DNA of 64,000 nt from Enhygromyxa salina (GTDB lineage: Bacteria > Myxococcota_A > Polyangia > Nannocystales > Nannocystaceae), in the NCBI RefSeq assembly GCF_000737335.2, contig NZ_JMCC02000104.1, forward strand, positions 1-64,000. Reading direction: 5' to 3'. Shown here piece by piece: positions 28,967 to 37,228 of this stretch (its first letter is position 1; the number at the start of each line of letters is the position of its first letter). Under the pieces are notes generated by a model. The model was not told the origin of the DNA. It saw only the letters and a program-made list of their open reading frames with translations, and did not search any database. The position numbers and the translations under genes were made by a program.

Positions 28967-30031
28967 ATGAGCGCCCGACATCTGCCCGAGGATCTGCCCG
29001 AGGGTCTGTCCGAGGATCTGGGCAGCTCGACCGAGCCGAACCCGGCTGAGCGGACGGCGGCCGAGCAGCTCGCCGCCCAGCGCCTGGTCCGGCCGGCGCG
29101 GGTCGATCGCATCACCGATCTGATCGGCCGTACGCCGCTGGTCCGGCTCCACCAGATCGAGGCGGACTGTCCCGGCGTCGAGCTGTGGGCCAAGTGCGAG
29201 TTCACCAACCCGGCCGGCTCGGTCAAGGATCGGCCGGCCCTGCGCATCATCGAAGACGCGCTCGCGCGCGGCGACCTGGCAGGCAAGCGGCTGATCGACA
29301 GCACCAGCGGCAACACTGGCATCGCCTACTCCATGGTCGGCGCCGCGCTGGGGATCCCGATCACCCTCGTCATGCCCAGCAACGTCTCGGCGCCGCGCAA
29401 GCAGGTCAGCGGCGTGTATGGCTCCGAGCTGATCTACTCGGACCCAATGGAGGGCAGCGACGGGGCGATCATGCTCGCGCGCGAGCTGATGCGCGCGCAC
29501 CCGGATCGCTACTACTACCCCAACCAGTACGCCAACCTCAGCAACCCCTTGGCCCACTACCACGGGACCGCGCCCGAGATCTGGCAGCAGACCCGCGGTC
29601 GCGTGACCCACTTCGTGACGGGGATCGGGACCAGCGGCACGATCGTCGGGACCTCGCGGCGGCTCCACGAGCTCGGCCGGGCCTGCGGACGCGACGTGAC
29701 CTGCGTGGCGATGCAGCCCGATGACGGCATGCACGGGCTCGAAGGCCTCAAGCACCTGCCCAGCAGCCTCGTCCCAGAGATCTACGACGAGTCGGTGCTC
29801 GACGCGACGATCTGGATGCCGACCGAAGAAGGCTGGGACATGGCCGAGCGGCTCGCCGAAGTCGAGGGGCTGTTCGTTGGCCACTCGAGCGGGGCCAACG
29901 TCGCGGCCGCGCTGCGCATCGGTCGTGAGCTGAGCTCGGCCGACACGCCGGGGGTCGTCGTGACGGTCCTGTGTGATCGCGGTGACCGCTACTTCACGCC
30001 GCTCGAGTGGGAGAAACACTATGTCTGGTGA
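28967..30031 (+). CDS. cysM: CysM-type cysteine synthase, probably thiocarboxylate-dependent
   Basis: 354 aa from ATG 28967, preceded by GGAG; a GTG at 28955 is also in frame. An N-terminal extension of about 45 residues, Asp/Glu-rich, precedes the PLP enzyme core. The core shows 'LIGRTPLVRL', PLP Lys in 'NPAGSVKDR', 'STSGNTGIAY', the phosphate loop 'GIGTSGTIVG' and 'GHSSGAN'. In mycobacteria CysM uses O-phosphoserine and CysO-thiocarboxylate to give a CysO-cysteine adduct; the neighbouring cysO and mec genes imply the same route. The last 11 bp overlap the mec start, so the two are translationally coupled. Confidence 0.9.
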   Translation: MSARHLPEDLPEGLSEDLGSSTEPNPAERTAAEQLAAQRLVRPARVDRITDLIGRTPLVRLHQIEADCPGVELWAKCEFTNPAGSVKDRPALRIIEDALARGDLAGKRLIDSTSGNTGIAYSMVGAALGIPITLVMPSNVSAPRKQVSGVYGSELIYSDPMEGSDGAIMLARELMRAHPDRYYYPNQYANLSNPLAHYHGTAPEIWQQTRGRVTHFVTGIGTSGTIVGTSRRLHELGRACGRDVTCVAMQPDDGMHGLEGLKHLPSSLVPEIYDESVLDATIWMPTEEGWDMAERLAEVEGLFVGHSSGANVAAALRIGRELSSADTPGVVVTVLCDRGDRYFTPLEWEKHYVW

Positions 30032-30497
30032 GACGAGTGAAGACGCGACGCGGCTGCCGGCCGCGGTGGTTCAAGCGATCTATCGCCACGCGCGCGCGAC
30101 GTTTCCAAACGAGTGCTGCGGCTTCGTGATCGGCAGCGGCGAGGATGCCCAGCTGATCGAGTGCGAGAACATGCAAGACCGCTATCACGCGGTCGATCCA
30201 GCCACTTACCCACGGACCGCCGCGACCGCCTACACCTTCGGCGGCAAGCACCTGCGCATGCTCGCCGACAGCCTCGACTCGGACCGGCCCGCGACGATCG
30301 TCTACCACTCGCACCCGCGCGTGGGCGCGTACTTCTCCGCCGAAGACACCCGCGCGGCCCTCAGCGCCGGGTGGCCGGTGGACTATCTGGTCGTTGACTG
30401 CCAGGACGACGAGATCCGTGAGGCGCTGCTGTTTCGCAAGCACGCGACGGATCCGGCCTTCGTGGAGATCGCCCGGTTCGACGGGGCCAAAATCTGA
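30021..30497 (+). CDS. mec: JAMM/Mec-type metallopeptidase releasing cysteine from CysO
   Basis: 158 aa, MPN+/JAMM fold. The zinc site is complete: Glu31 in 'NECCGFVIG', then H96-S-H98-x7-S106-x2-D109, matching HxHx7SxxD. Members next to cysO hydrolyse the CysO-cysteine amide bond, freeing cysteine and recycling the carrier. A ribosome site GGGAG lies before ATG 30021, inside the cysM end. Given the unusual C-terminus of this CysO, the enzyme may also expose the diglycine, as described for QbsD-type JAMM proteins; that is inference. Confidence 0.92.
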   Translation: MSGETSEDATRLPAAVVQAIYRHARATFPNECCGFVIGSGEDAQLIECENMQDRYHAVDPATYPRTAATAYTFGGKHLRMLADSLDSDRPATIVYHSHPRVGAYFSAEDTRAALSAGWPVDYLVVDCQDDEIREALLFRKHATDPAFVEIARFDGAKI

Positions 30498-30530
30498 GTC
30501 TGGCGGATCCCGCTGGAGTACTATCGAGCC

Positions 30531-31109
30531 GTGCTCACGCTCGCGCTCGCGGCAGTGCTCGCCCAGGCTCCACCGGACTCGACGGCGTCCAAGAAAGACT
30601 CCTACCTGGCTGACAAACAGTCCGCGCGGGCCGGCAAGCCCGCGCGCGCCGGGCAGCGCGCCGATCAGCCGGTGTGGGCAAATAACCTTCGCACCCACGA
30701 GATCCGGGCGCTGACGGGACCTTCGGGGATCGCCGAGGATCAGCGCGGCGAAGCCGATCGCAGCGCGTTCTTTCGCTGCTGGTTCACCCATGGCCAAGGC
30801 CCGATCCCGGCGGCCCTCGTCGCCAGGATCGTCGCCACCGCCGCCCACTTCGACGTCCGCGAAGTCAGGATCATCTCTGGCTACCGCGCGCCCAAGTACA
30901 ACCTGCTACTGGCAAAGAAGGGCCACGAGGTCGCCAACAACAGCCAGCACACGGAAGCCAACGCGATCGACTTCTTCTTGCCCGGCGTCGAGACCCGGGC
31001 GCTCTACGATTGGCTGCTCGGGGTTCACCCGGGCGGGGTCGGCTTCTATCCGGTCAGTGAATTCGTCCACATCGACCTTGGCCGCAAACGAACCTGGAGG
31101 GGGACCTGA
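30531..31109 (+). CDS. YcbK-like M15/DUF882 peptidoglycan hydrolase
   Basis: 192 aa from a GTG, with a short hydrophobic start that could be a weak signal peptide ('MLTLALAAVLAQA'). The C-terminal domain has the M15-like pattern 'ISGYRAPKYN', 'SQHTEANAIDFF' and 'FVHIDLG', i.e. the HxxxxxxD and HxD zinc residues of the YcbK/DUF882 family of murein endopeptidases. A role in trimming peptide cross-links of the cell wall is likely. It follows mec by 33 bp on the same strand, but has no obvious link to cysteine synthesis. Confidence 0.8.
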   Translation: MLTLALAAVLAQAPPDSTASKKDSYLADKQSARAGKPARAGQRADQPVWANNLRTHEIRALTGPSGIAEDQRGEADRSAFFRCWFTHGQGPIPAALVARIVATAAHFDVREVRIISGYRAPKYNLLLAKKGHEVANNSQHTEANAIDFFLPGVETRALYDWLLGVHPGGVGFYPVSEFVHIDLGRKRTWRGT

Positions 31110-31229
31110 GGCCCAGTTGCCTGCGGGATCTGGGCGGGCAGGCAACGCAAAGTTAGCGAGGCTCCGCCTCAGACCGTCGAGCCATGTAAGCCTCTGCATG
31201 GACATCGCCTCGGTGAGCGGGTGCGGGGT

Positions 31230-32016
31230 TCGATGTGCTGATCGGGCAGCGCGCACGACCCGTGAGGGTCCCTCCGGGCACGGAGGGCTCAAGACGCGAA
31301 TTTGCGTTGTCATGGATCGCTGTCGACGAGGTCGGGCTGTGGCTTCGGTCGGGCACTCGCAACGCCCTCTTATTGTGCCCGGAGAGACCCTCACGGGTCT
31401 TCTGTGCGCTTCTCGTTGTTCGAGACGGCGGCTACGTGCTCGGGATCGAGGGGCGTCTTGGGGTCCAACAATGCTGGTTGCGGTGGTCATTCGAATGCTT
31501 TCGAGTGGTCGCGCAGGTGCAGCGACAGCGCTCCCCGAGCACGACGTCGACCCGGGCGCTGTCGCACGCGAGCATCCGAGCGGCGTGCAGAGCGGCGTGC
31601 AGCGGCGTGCAGCGGCGTGCAGCGGCGTGCAGCGGCGTGCAGCGGCGCATCGCCGAAAAAGCCGCCGATGACAACCCGCTCACAACCGAGCCGGGCGTGC
31701 GCAGGCGATGCTCGAGGTACGCCCGCGAAACCAGTGGATGCCAGCAGGCGTGGAAGGTGGCCCGCTCGAGTGGAGCGGTGGTTGACCCAGAACTGCCCGA
31801 TCCCGAGCGCGTAGCCGCCGTCTCGAACAACGAGAAGCGCACAGAAGACCCGTGAGGGTCTCTCCGGGCACAATAAGAGGGCGTTGCGAGTGCCCGACCG
31901 AAGCCACAGCCCGACCTCGCCGACAGCGATCCATCGCAACGCAAATTCGCGTCTTGAGCCCTCCGTGCCCGGAGGGACCCTCACGGGTCGTGCGCGCTGC
32001 CCGATCAGCACATCGA
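31230..32016. repeat. 219-bp near-perfect inverted repeat with a 349-bp centre
   Basis: The left arm is 31230-31448 and the right arm 31798-32016 as its reverse complement, both 219 bp without indels. By eye I count only about four mismatches. In each arm a 25-bp block beginning GACCCGTGAGGGTC and ending CCGGGCAC (31257-31281) recurs in inverted form (31375-31399), so the element holds four copies of that palindrome half. Beyond the arms, TCGCCTCGGTGAGCG (left) and the inverse of TCGCTTCGGTGAGCG (right, near 32066-32080) continue the symmetry with a length difference. No transposase is present. Confidence 0.92.
31579..31650. repeat. 10-bp tandem repeat (AGCGGCGTGC) in the centre of the inverted repeat
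   Basis: About seven copies of AGCGGCGTGC, the first separated from the rest by two extra bases (AG). The last copy decays to AGCGGCGCAT. Confidence 0.85.
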
Positions 32017-32108
32017 CCCCCGCAGACCCCAAAAGCACGACCCCCCGACTCGTGCGGCCTGTGTCGCTCACCGAAGCGACCTCCTTGCGGGGAGGGAGAT
32101 CTAGGGCA

Positions 32109-32591
32109 CTAGCGTGTTCGGAGCCCAGCCAAGAACGGGCGGTCGGCGGCCAAGAACTGATCGAGGGGCAGCTCGTCGATCTCGAAGGCCAGTACCTCGA
32201 CGCCCGGCTCGGGCTGGATGAGCTCCCGCCACCCAGACGACCAGCGGCGCGCGTCGACGTGCAGGACGATCAAGATCACCTCGGGTCCGGGGGCCGGATA
32301 CATGTGATGCAGGACATCCGCGACCCCGCCGATCTCCAGTTCCCGCGCCGCCGGTCCCCACTCTTCTAGGAGCTCCCGCGCCAGCGCGGCCCGTGGCCCC
32401 TCGCCCGGCTCGAGCTTCCCACCGGGCAACTCGAGCGCTCCAGCGCCATGCCTGGCCGTGGCTGGGCGGCGCTGGACCAACAGCTGCGAATGTAGCCGCA
32501 CCAGCCCCGCAGCCACCACCAAGCGCTGCTGGGCCGGTTCTGCGGTCGCGGCGTCGTGGGTCGCCCGATGGCCCAGCGTAGATCCCGTCAT
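32109..32591 (-). CDS. Nudix hydrolase (MutT-like)
   Basis: A 160-aa protein with a complete Nudix box 'GKLEPGEGPRAALARELLEEWG' split as GKLEPGEGPRAA and LARELLEEWG, fitting Gx5Ex7REUxEExG. The N-terminus has 'VVAAGLVRLHSQLLVQRRP', as in MutT/8-oxo-dGTP pyrophosphatases. Its likely role is sanitising oxidised nucleotides, but Nudix specificity cannot be read from the box alone. Its 5' end is 61 bp from the divergent DUF507 gene, and a long frame upstream only mirrors that gene. Confidence 0.87.
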   Translation of the reverse strand: MTGSTLGHRATHDAATAEPAQQRLVVAAGLVRLHSQLLVQRRPATARHGAGALELPGGKLEPGEGPRAALARELLEEWGPAARELEIGGVADVLHHMYPAPGPEVILIVLHVDARRWSSGWRELIQPEPGVEVLAFEIDELPLDQFLAADRPFLAGLRTR

Positions 32592-32652
32592 GGGCCGATG
32601 TTGCCGGAGCCTGGACGCCGTGCAACCCAGCGCCTATCCTCGGCTTTGACTC

Positions 32653-33165
32653 ATGCGTCTGTACGCCAGCAAAATCCCGGCGATCCTCGACTCGATCCTG
32701 CAAGCGCTCGTCGAGCCGGGTGACATCGAGACGAGTAACCGCGAGGAATTTCAGAACGACGTCGAGTCGATCCTGAAGGAGTACCTGCGACTCAACCGCG
32801 ACATCTCGGAGCGGTCGAAGGACATCCTCGAGCAGCGCGGTCTCCCCTACTCGGAGCTCTTTCGGATCCGCCGGCAACAAGCCGAGCAGCTCGACTTTGG
32901 GATCGGCGACGACTCGATCGTCTGGATCGCCAACCAAATGGTCGAGCTGTTCATGCGCTCGCAGTTCGTCGACGAGATCTACGTCGACGACGCGACCTTG
33001 CGCCGCAAGATCAAAGACATCCTCCGCCGGCACATGCAGCACGACGAGGACCTCGACCGCGAGGTTCGGCGCCATCTCAAGCACCTGCAAGACGGCACCG
33101 ACAGCTTCGAGATCGAGTATCAAAAGCAGCTCGATCTTGTGAAACGCAAGCATGGTCTGAGCTGA
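32653..33165 (+). CDS. DUF507 family protein
   Basis: 170 aa, almost entirely helical and charged: 'MRLYASKIPAILDSILQAL', 'DVESILKEYLRLNRDISERS' and 'YVDDATLRRKIKDILRRHM'. This matches DUF507, a family found mainly in deltaproteobacteria and Aquificae, with no assigned function. No membrane segment or signal is seen. Its stop overlaps the next ATG (TGATG), so it is coupled to the ETF-like gene. Confidence 0.85.
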   Translation: MRLYASKIPAILDSILQALVEPGDIETSNREEFQNDVESILKEYLRLNRDISERSKDILEQRGLPYSELFRIRRQQAEQLDFGIGDDSIVWIANQMVELFMRSQFVDEIYVDDATLRRKIKDILRRHMQHDEDLDREVRRHLKHLQDGTDSFEIEYQKQLDLVKRKHGLS

Positions 33166-34013
33166 TGGCCCACGTCGTCGTCTACCTTCAACGAACAACA
33201 CGCGGCCCGCACCCCGGCAGCCTCGTCGCCCTGTGCCTCGCCCGCGAGGTCGCGGACGCGCGGGGGGCCTCGGTTCTGACCCTGTGCCTGGGCGACGCTG
33301 GCGGGTTCGATGATCGCCTGATCGTGGAGGCGAGCCGCTCCGGCGCCGATCAGATCGTGTTCCTCGGCCCCGAGGGGATCCAGAAGCTGTTTCGGCGCTT
33401 GTCGCCCCGTCACGTGTTCGCTCCCTACACCCGCGAGGCCGGCTCGGTGCTGGCCCAGGCCGGGATCGGTCCCATGGTTGGGCGCTGGATCGGCGGCCCT
33501 GCGGACAACCTCAGCAAGCTCGAGCCCGTGATCGGCACGGTCGCCGGTACCCTGCCCTGGCAGCAGGCGCCGCTTCAGATCGAGCCCGAGTACGAGGCCG
33601 ACGTGACCCAGGTCGAGCTCGAAGATTGGCTGGTCACGGCCGCCGAGCAGGCCGCGGATCTGTCAACGACCGCCGAGCAGCCGCCGCTGATCTACCTCGA
33701 CACCGTCGAAGGCGCGCTCGACCCCGCGACCAAGGCGGCGCTCGACAGCATCGGCGCGCACCCGGTCGCTGCCAACGACTACGCGAGCTACCAAGAGGGC
33801 ACGCTGCTGTGGTTCGACGAATCCGGCGAGGGGCTCCCGCTGACCTTGGTCGAGCGCAGCCCCGGCTTGCGCGTGATCCTGTTGGTCGGCGAGCGGGAGA
33901 TCAGCGGGCCCCTCGATCCCAGCTGGGGCTTGGCGGACTTCGTGCTGCCTGGCAAGTGGAGCGACGTGGTCGGCCAGTTCGCCGACACGCCGTGGAAGAG
34001 CACCTTCGTCTGA
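33165..34013 (+). CDS. ETF alpha-like N-terminal domain protein, function unknown
   Basis: 282 aa. Residues about 1-75 resemble the N-terminal alpha/beta domain of electron-transfer flavoprotein subunits ('GSLVALCLAREVADARGASV', then 'EASRSGADQIVFL'). The typical FAD-binding C-terminal part of ETF-alpha is not recognisable; the second half is acidic with short beta strands. It could be a divergent ETF subunit that lost FAD binding, or simply a protein with an adenine-nucleotide-binding-like fold. The start overlaps DUF507 by one base, and an ATP-grasp gene follows 39 bp later, so the three are a probable operon. Confidence 0.6.
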   Translation: MAHVVVYLQRTTRGPHPGSLVALCLAREVADARGASVLTLCLGDAGGFDDRLIVEASRSGADQIVFLGPEGIQKLFRRLSPRHVFAPYTREAGSVLAQAGIGPMVGRWIGGPADNLSKLEPVIGTVAGTLPWQQAPLQIEPEYEADVTQVELEDWLVTAAEQAADLSTTAEQPPLIYLDTVEGALDPATKAALDSIGAHPVAANDYASYQEGTLLWFDESGEGLPLTLVERSPGLRVILLVGEREISGPLDPSWGLADFVLPGKWSDVVGQFADTPWKSTFV

Positions 34014-34052
34014 CGCGCCAGGTCCGACGCGCTGGGTCATTCGGGCGCAGGC

Positions 34053-35807
34053 ATGACAGCGAGGCAGCCACGCAAACGCCGAACGGAAGGCCCGCTCGCG
34101 GCCTTGCTCGGGCCGGCTGATGCGGCGCAGCACACGGTGCTGGTCGCCCGATCGGTCGCCGAAGATCCAAGCGCGTGGACGACCGCTCCCGCGTTCGCCC
34201 GCGGGCGGGTGGTCGATGACGCGCAGCTCGGGCGCGTGGTCCGAGAGCTTGGCGATCGCGTCGAGCTGGTGGCCACCCGCGAGGTGGACGCCAACTTGTT
34301 GCGGGCGCTTGGCGATCGGCTGCCGGCGCTGTTGGTCCTGACCGGCGAGGGCGATCCAACCCTGCTCGCCGAGCTGCGCCAGCGCTCGATCCGGCAGGGC
34401 ACCGCGCTCCTCGGCCCCGCGGCAACGCTCCAGATCGGGGCGGGCGAGCTCGCAGACGGTCAGGCTGCGCCGATCGCCTGCGCCGCGCACCGCGATGAGC
34501 TCGCCCCCCTCTGCCAGGCGATTGGGCCGACACGCTTGGCGATCGCGCCCACCCCCAGCTGGCTGCCGCGCTGGCTCGGGGGGCCGATGCTGCTGGCCCA
34601 CGATGTCGTCGGCTACGTCCCGGCCCGCGCGCTGGAGATCGGGTGGGTCGACTGGCTCGATTGGCTCGCTAGCCTGGGCCCCCGCGAGCTGCGGCAGCTG
34701 CTGGTGCCGCTCGGGGTCCCGCAGGTCGAGCTCGAACCCCACGCCGCCATGCTCGAGGCGGCGACGGTCGCCCACGCGCTCGAGCGCCTGTCTGGGCCGA
34801 CCTACCCGGCGCCCCAGGTGCTGGCGCTGCTGCGCGAGGGCATCCGACTTCAGCTGAATCCACACGCGCAGGCGAACCGCGACGTCGGCCATGACCCCGA
34901 CGCCGCCCGGGCGCTGTGGGACCAAGCCCGGCGGGCGCTCCCACGCATCGGCGAGCTCGTGGGGATGCAGGCGCCCGATCCGGCGCTGTCGCTGCGGGTG
35001 CCGACGGCGGCGTTCTTGGCCCAGCGCGGGCTGCTGCGGTTTCGCGCCAGCCAGGCGCTGTTGGCCAGCGAGTTCGAAGCCCCCGAGCTGCCCGAGCCCG
35101 AGCTGCTCGCGCGGGCCGACGCGGTGCTCGAGGGCGCGAGCGATGTGCTCTCGGATCAAGAGAGCAAGGTGGTGCTGCGCGGGCACGGCATCGAGGTCAC
35201 CCGCCAAGCGTTCGCCAACTCGGCCAGCGGCGCCGCCAGCTTCGCCGACAAGATCGGCTACCCGGTGGTGCTCAAGGCCCTCAGCCCCGAGCTTCGCCGC
35301 AAGCGCGAGCTTGGGGCGGTCGAGCTCGACGTCGCCAACGCGGCGGCGGTCAAGCGGGCCTACGCGAACATCGTCAGCAACGTGGAAGAGCGGGCGCCGA
35401 CCGTGCAGCTCGACGGGGTCGTGGTCGCCGAGATGATCGAGGCGGGGCTGGACGTGCACTGCGGGGCGCTACGCATGCAGACCGGCGCGGGGGTCGTGTT
35501 CGTTCGCGCGCTGCTCGATGTCCCGGCCGAGCCGGTGCTCGCCGTCTCACCGCTGTCGAACACCGACGCCCTGCTGCTGGCCGAGGCTGCCCTGTCGGCC
35601 GTTCCGCTGCCTGCCCGGCGCCGCGCCAGCGACCCAGACGTGAACGTGCTCGCCGGGTTGCTGCTGCGGATCGACGGGCTGTTCCGGCACACCGGGGAGC
35701 GCTTGTTGTCGATCGACCTGAGCCCGGCGCGCCTCGTGGACTCGGATCGTCAGTACGTCACGCTGGACGCCCGGATCGTGCAGCGGCCCCACCTCGAGGG
35801 ACGCTAA
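34053..35807 (+). CDS. ATP-grasp protein related to acetyl-CoA synthetase (ADP-forming)
   Basis: 584 aa. The C-terminal 220 residues form an ATP-grasp_5 domain as in the beta part of NDP-forming acyl-CoA ligases: 'LRGHGIEVTRQAFANSAS', 'KIGYPVVLKALSPELRRKRE', 'GVVVAEMIEAGLDVHCG', and 'VDSDRQYVTLDARI' at the end. The N-terminal 360 residues have alpha/beta character but no CoA-binding or catalytic-His subunit that I can recognise. It is therefore a ligase-like protein of unknown substrate. The 3' end overlaps the convergent CCA-adding enzyme gene by 4 bp. Confidence 0.7.
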   Translation: MTARQPRKRRTEGPLAALLGPADAAQHTVLVARSVAEDPSAWTTAPAFARGRVVDDAQLGRVVRELGDRVELVATREVDANLLRALGDRLPALLVLTGEGDPTLLAELRQRSIRQGTALLGPAATLQIGAGELADGQAAPIACAAHRDELAPLCQAIGPTRLAIAPTPSWLPRWLGGPMLLAHDVVGYVPARALEIGWVDWLDWLASLGPRELRQLLVPLGVPQVELEPHAAMLEAATVAHALERLSGPTYPAPQVLALLREGIRLQLNPHAQANRDVGHDPDAARALWDQARRALPRIGELVGMQAPDPALSLRVPTAAFLAQRGLLRFRASQALLASEFEAPELPEPELLARADAVLEGASDVLSDQESKVVLRGHGIEVTRQAFANSASGAASFADKIGYPVVLKALSPELRRKRELGAVELDVANAAAVKRAYANIVSNVEERAPTVQLDGVVVAEMIEAGLDVHCGALRMQTGAGVVFVRALLDVPAEPVLAVSPLSNTDALLLAEAALSAVPLPARRRASDPDVNVLAGLLLRIDGLFRHTGERLLSIDLSPARLVDSDRQYVTLDARIVQRPHLEGR

Positions 35808-37105
35808 GAGTCGTCCCCGGCGGCGAGGAGCTCGCGGGCGCGCGCGAGCAGGGCGTCCTTGCTGTTGCGGCTTGGGTCCTCGATCACGGCGTCGAGGAGT
35901 TGGGCGAGCAGTACGCCCAGCTGTGGGCCGGGCGTTGCGATGCCGGCGGAGATCAGGTCGGCGCCCTTGATCGCGAGTTGCTTGGTGGTGAGGGCGGCAC
36001 CCTCGAGGGCGGCCTGAACGGCGGCGATGGTCTGCGCGTCGAGCTCGAGCAAGGCGCACGCGTCGTCGAGGTAGGTGGCATCGAGCTCAGCCACGATCTT
36101 TCGGACGACGGGGGCGCGGGCGTCGTCGGGAAGCTCGACGGCGAGCGCGAGCTCGTCCACCAGCTCACTGGTGAGCCGCAGCAGCAGTGTCCGCTCGTCG
36201 TTGCTGGGGCGCAGCGCGTCAATGATGATCTCGACCTGCTCGCGATCGTAGCGGACGGGCCACAGCAACCTGGCCAGGCGCAGCATCGGTCGCGCGGGGA
36301 GTCGATCGCAGGCATCGATCGCGTGGTCGCGGGCGACGGGCTCGAGCGGGGCGAGCACGCGATCCCACAGGCCGGTGCTGGCCATGGGCTGCAGGCCCAA
36401 CGAGGGTCGAGCTGCCGCGAGCAGCTTGATGAGCTCGACGCGGACCCGCTCGCGGCTGACCTTGTCGAACACACTGAGGGCGCCAGCGATCGCGGCTTCG
36501 GTCTCGGGCGCCAGGCGAAAGCCCATCGCGGCGGCGAACCGGACCGCGCGCATGGTCCGGAGGCCATCCTCGGCGAAGCGCGTGGCCGGATCGCCGACGG
36601 CCCGGATCAGGCCGGCGCGCAGATCTTCGAGGCCGCCGAACGCGTCGGTGAGCACCGCTTCGAGCGGGTCCCAAGCGAACGCGTTGATCGTCAGGTCGCG
36701 TCGCGCGAGGTCGTCCTCGAGCGCGCGCAAGAACACGACCTCGCTCGGGCGCCGACCATCGTGGTAGACGCCCTCGCCGCGAAAGGTCGTCAGCTCCACG
36801 GCGTGGCGCTGCTCGCCAGAGCCCGACAGCACGGTGACCGTGCCGTGCTCGATCCCCGTCGGGATCGTGCGCGGGAACAGCTCGATGACTTCTTGCGGGG
36901 TGGCGTCGCTGGCCACGTCCCAGTCCCCTCCGTTGGCGCCAAGCAGCGCGTCACGGACCGCGCCGCCGACGACGACGCCGTGAAATCCGGCCCGGGCGAG
37001 CGTCTCGAGCACGGTCATGATCGCCGCCGGGATCACGACGGCCCGCATCCGCGCGCGCGCTTCGTCGTGGTCTGCCGGTGCTGTCTGGCGCTCGCTGGTG
37101 GTCAT
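35804..37105 (-). CDS. CCA tRNA nucleotidyltransferase / poly(A) polymerase family
   Basis: 433 aa, class II nucleotidyltransferase. Seen are 'VVVGGAVRDALLG' (about 45-57), the metal-binding pair in D61-W-D63-VA, 'RRDLTINAFAWD', and 'RFAEDGLRTMRAVRFAAAMGF'. It is more likely the CCA-adding enzyme, matching the tRNA-Leu in this window that lacks encoded CCA, but A-adding enzymes and poly(A) polymerases share these motifs. The C-terminal 170 residues are helical and there is no HD domain. Confidence 0.9.
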   Translation of the reverse strand: MTTSERQTAPADHDEARARMRAVVIPAAIMTVLETLARAGFHGVVVGGAVRDALLGANGGDWDVASDATPQEVIELFPRTIPTGIEHGTVTVLSGSGEQRHAVELTTFRGEGVYHDGRRPSEVVFLRALEDDLARRDLTINAFAWDPLEAVLTDAFGGLEDLRAGLIRAVGDPATRFAEDGLRTMRAVRFAAAMGFRLAPETEAAIAGALSVFDKVSRERVRVELIKLLAAARPSLGLQPMASTGLWDRVLAPLEPVARDHAIDACDRLPARPMLRLARLLWPVRYDREQVEIIIDALRPSNDERTLLLRLTSELVDELALAVELPDDARAPVVRKIVAELDATYLDDACALLELDAQTIAAVQAALEGAALTTKQLAIKGADLISAGIATPGPQLGVLLAQLLDAVIEDPSRNSKDALLARARELLAAGDDS

Positions 37106-37119
37106 TGGCGGGATAGTAG

Positions 37120-37209
37120 GTTGTTTTCAGCCCGCGCGAGGGGGCGCGCCCGCTTGCGGGTAGCCATGATCTTTTTCAGCTCGAGCGAAGTTGTCGCTCG
37201 AGCTGAAAA
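37120..37209. repeat. REP-like palindromes (TTTTCAGC family)
   Basis: Two related elements lie between the CCA enzyme gene and the outer-membrane gene. The first, 37127-37160, reads GTTTTCAGCCCGCGCGAGGG and continues to CGCTTGCGGG. The second, 37173-37209, is a perfect 16-bp inverted repeat TTTTCAGCTCGAGCGA/TCGCTCGAGCTGAAAA with a 5-nt loop. A third family member lies inside the gene at 51457 (about 51811-51846). The T and A runs are on the sides opposite to those of an intrinsic terminator. Confidence 0.75.
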
Positions 37210-37228
37210 CGGGTCGGTCTGGACCAAC

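Larger units (their letters stand above)
31110..32108. other. 1-kb region without a protein gene, filled by a large inverted repeat
   Basis: No credible coding sequence is seen. The stretch is dominated by the 219-bp inverted repeat, an internal 10-bp tandem repeat and, in each arm, a nested 25-bp palindrome pair, all listed separately. Open frames on both strands run through it, but they are mirror images of each other as expected from the inverted repeat. Confidence 0.7.

Noticed and set aside
31235..32071. Two similar open frames, one on each strand, starting in the inverted repeat arms
   Set aside because: They are the same arm read from both sides; no ribosome site, no family, and the centres differ. 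Treated as a repeat, not genes.
37173..37209. Intrinsic terminator after the outer-membrane protein gene
   Set aside because: The T run is on the 5' side and the A run on the 3' side of the stem in either direction, the reverse of a terminator.
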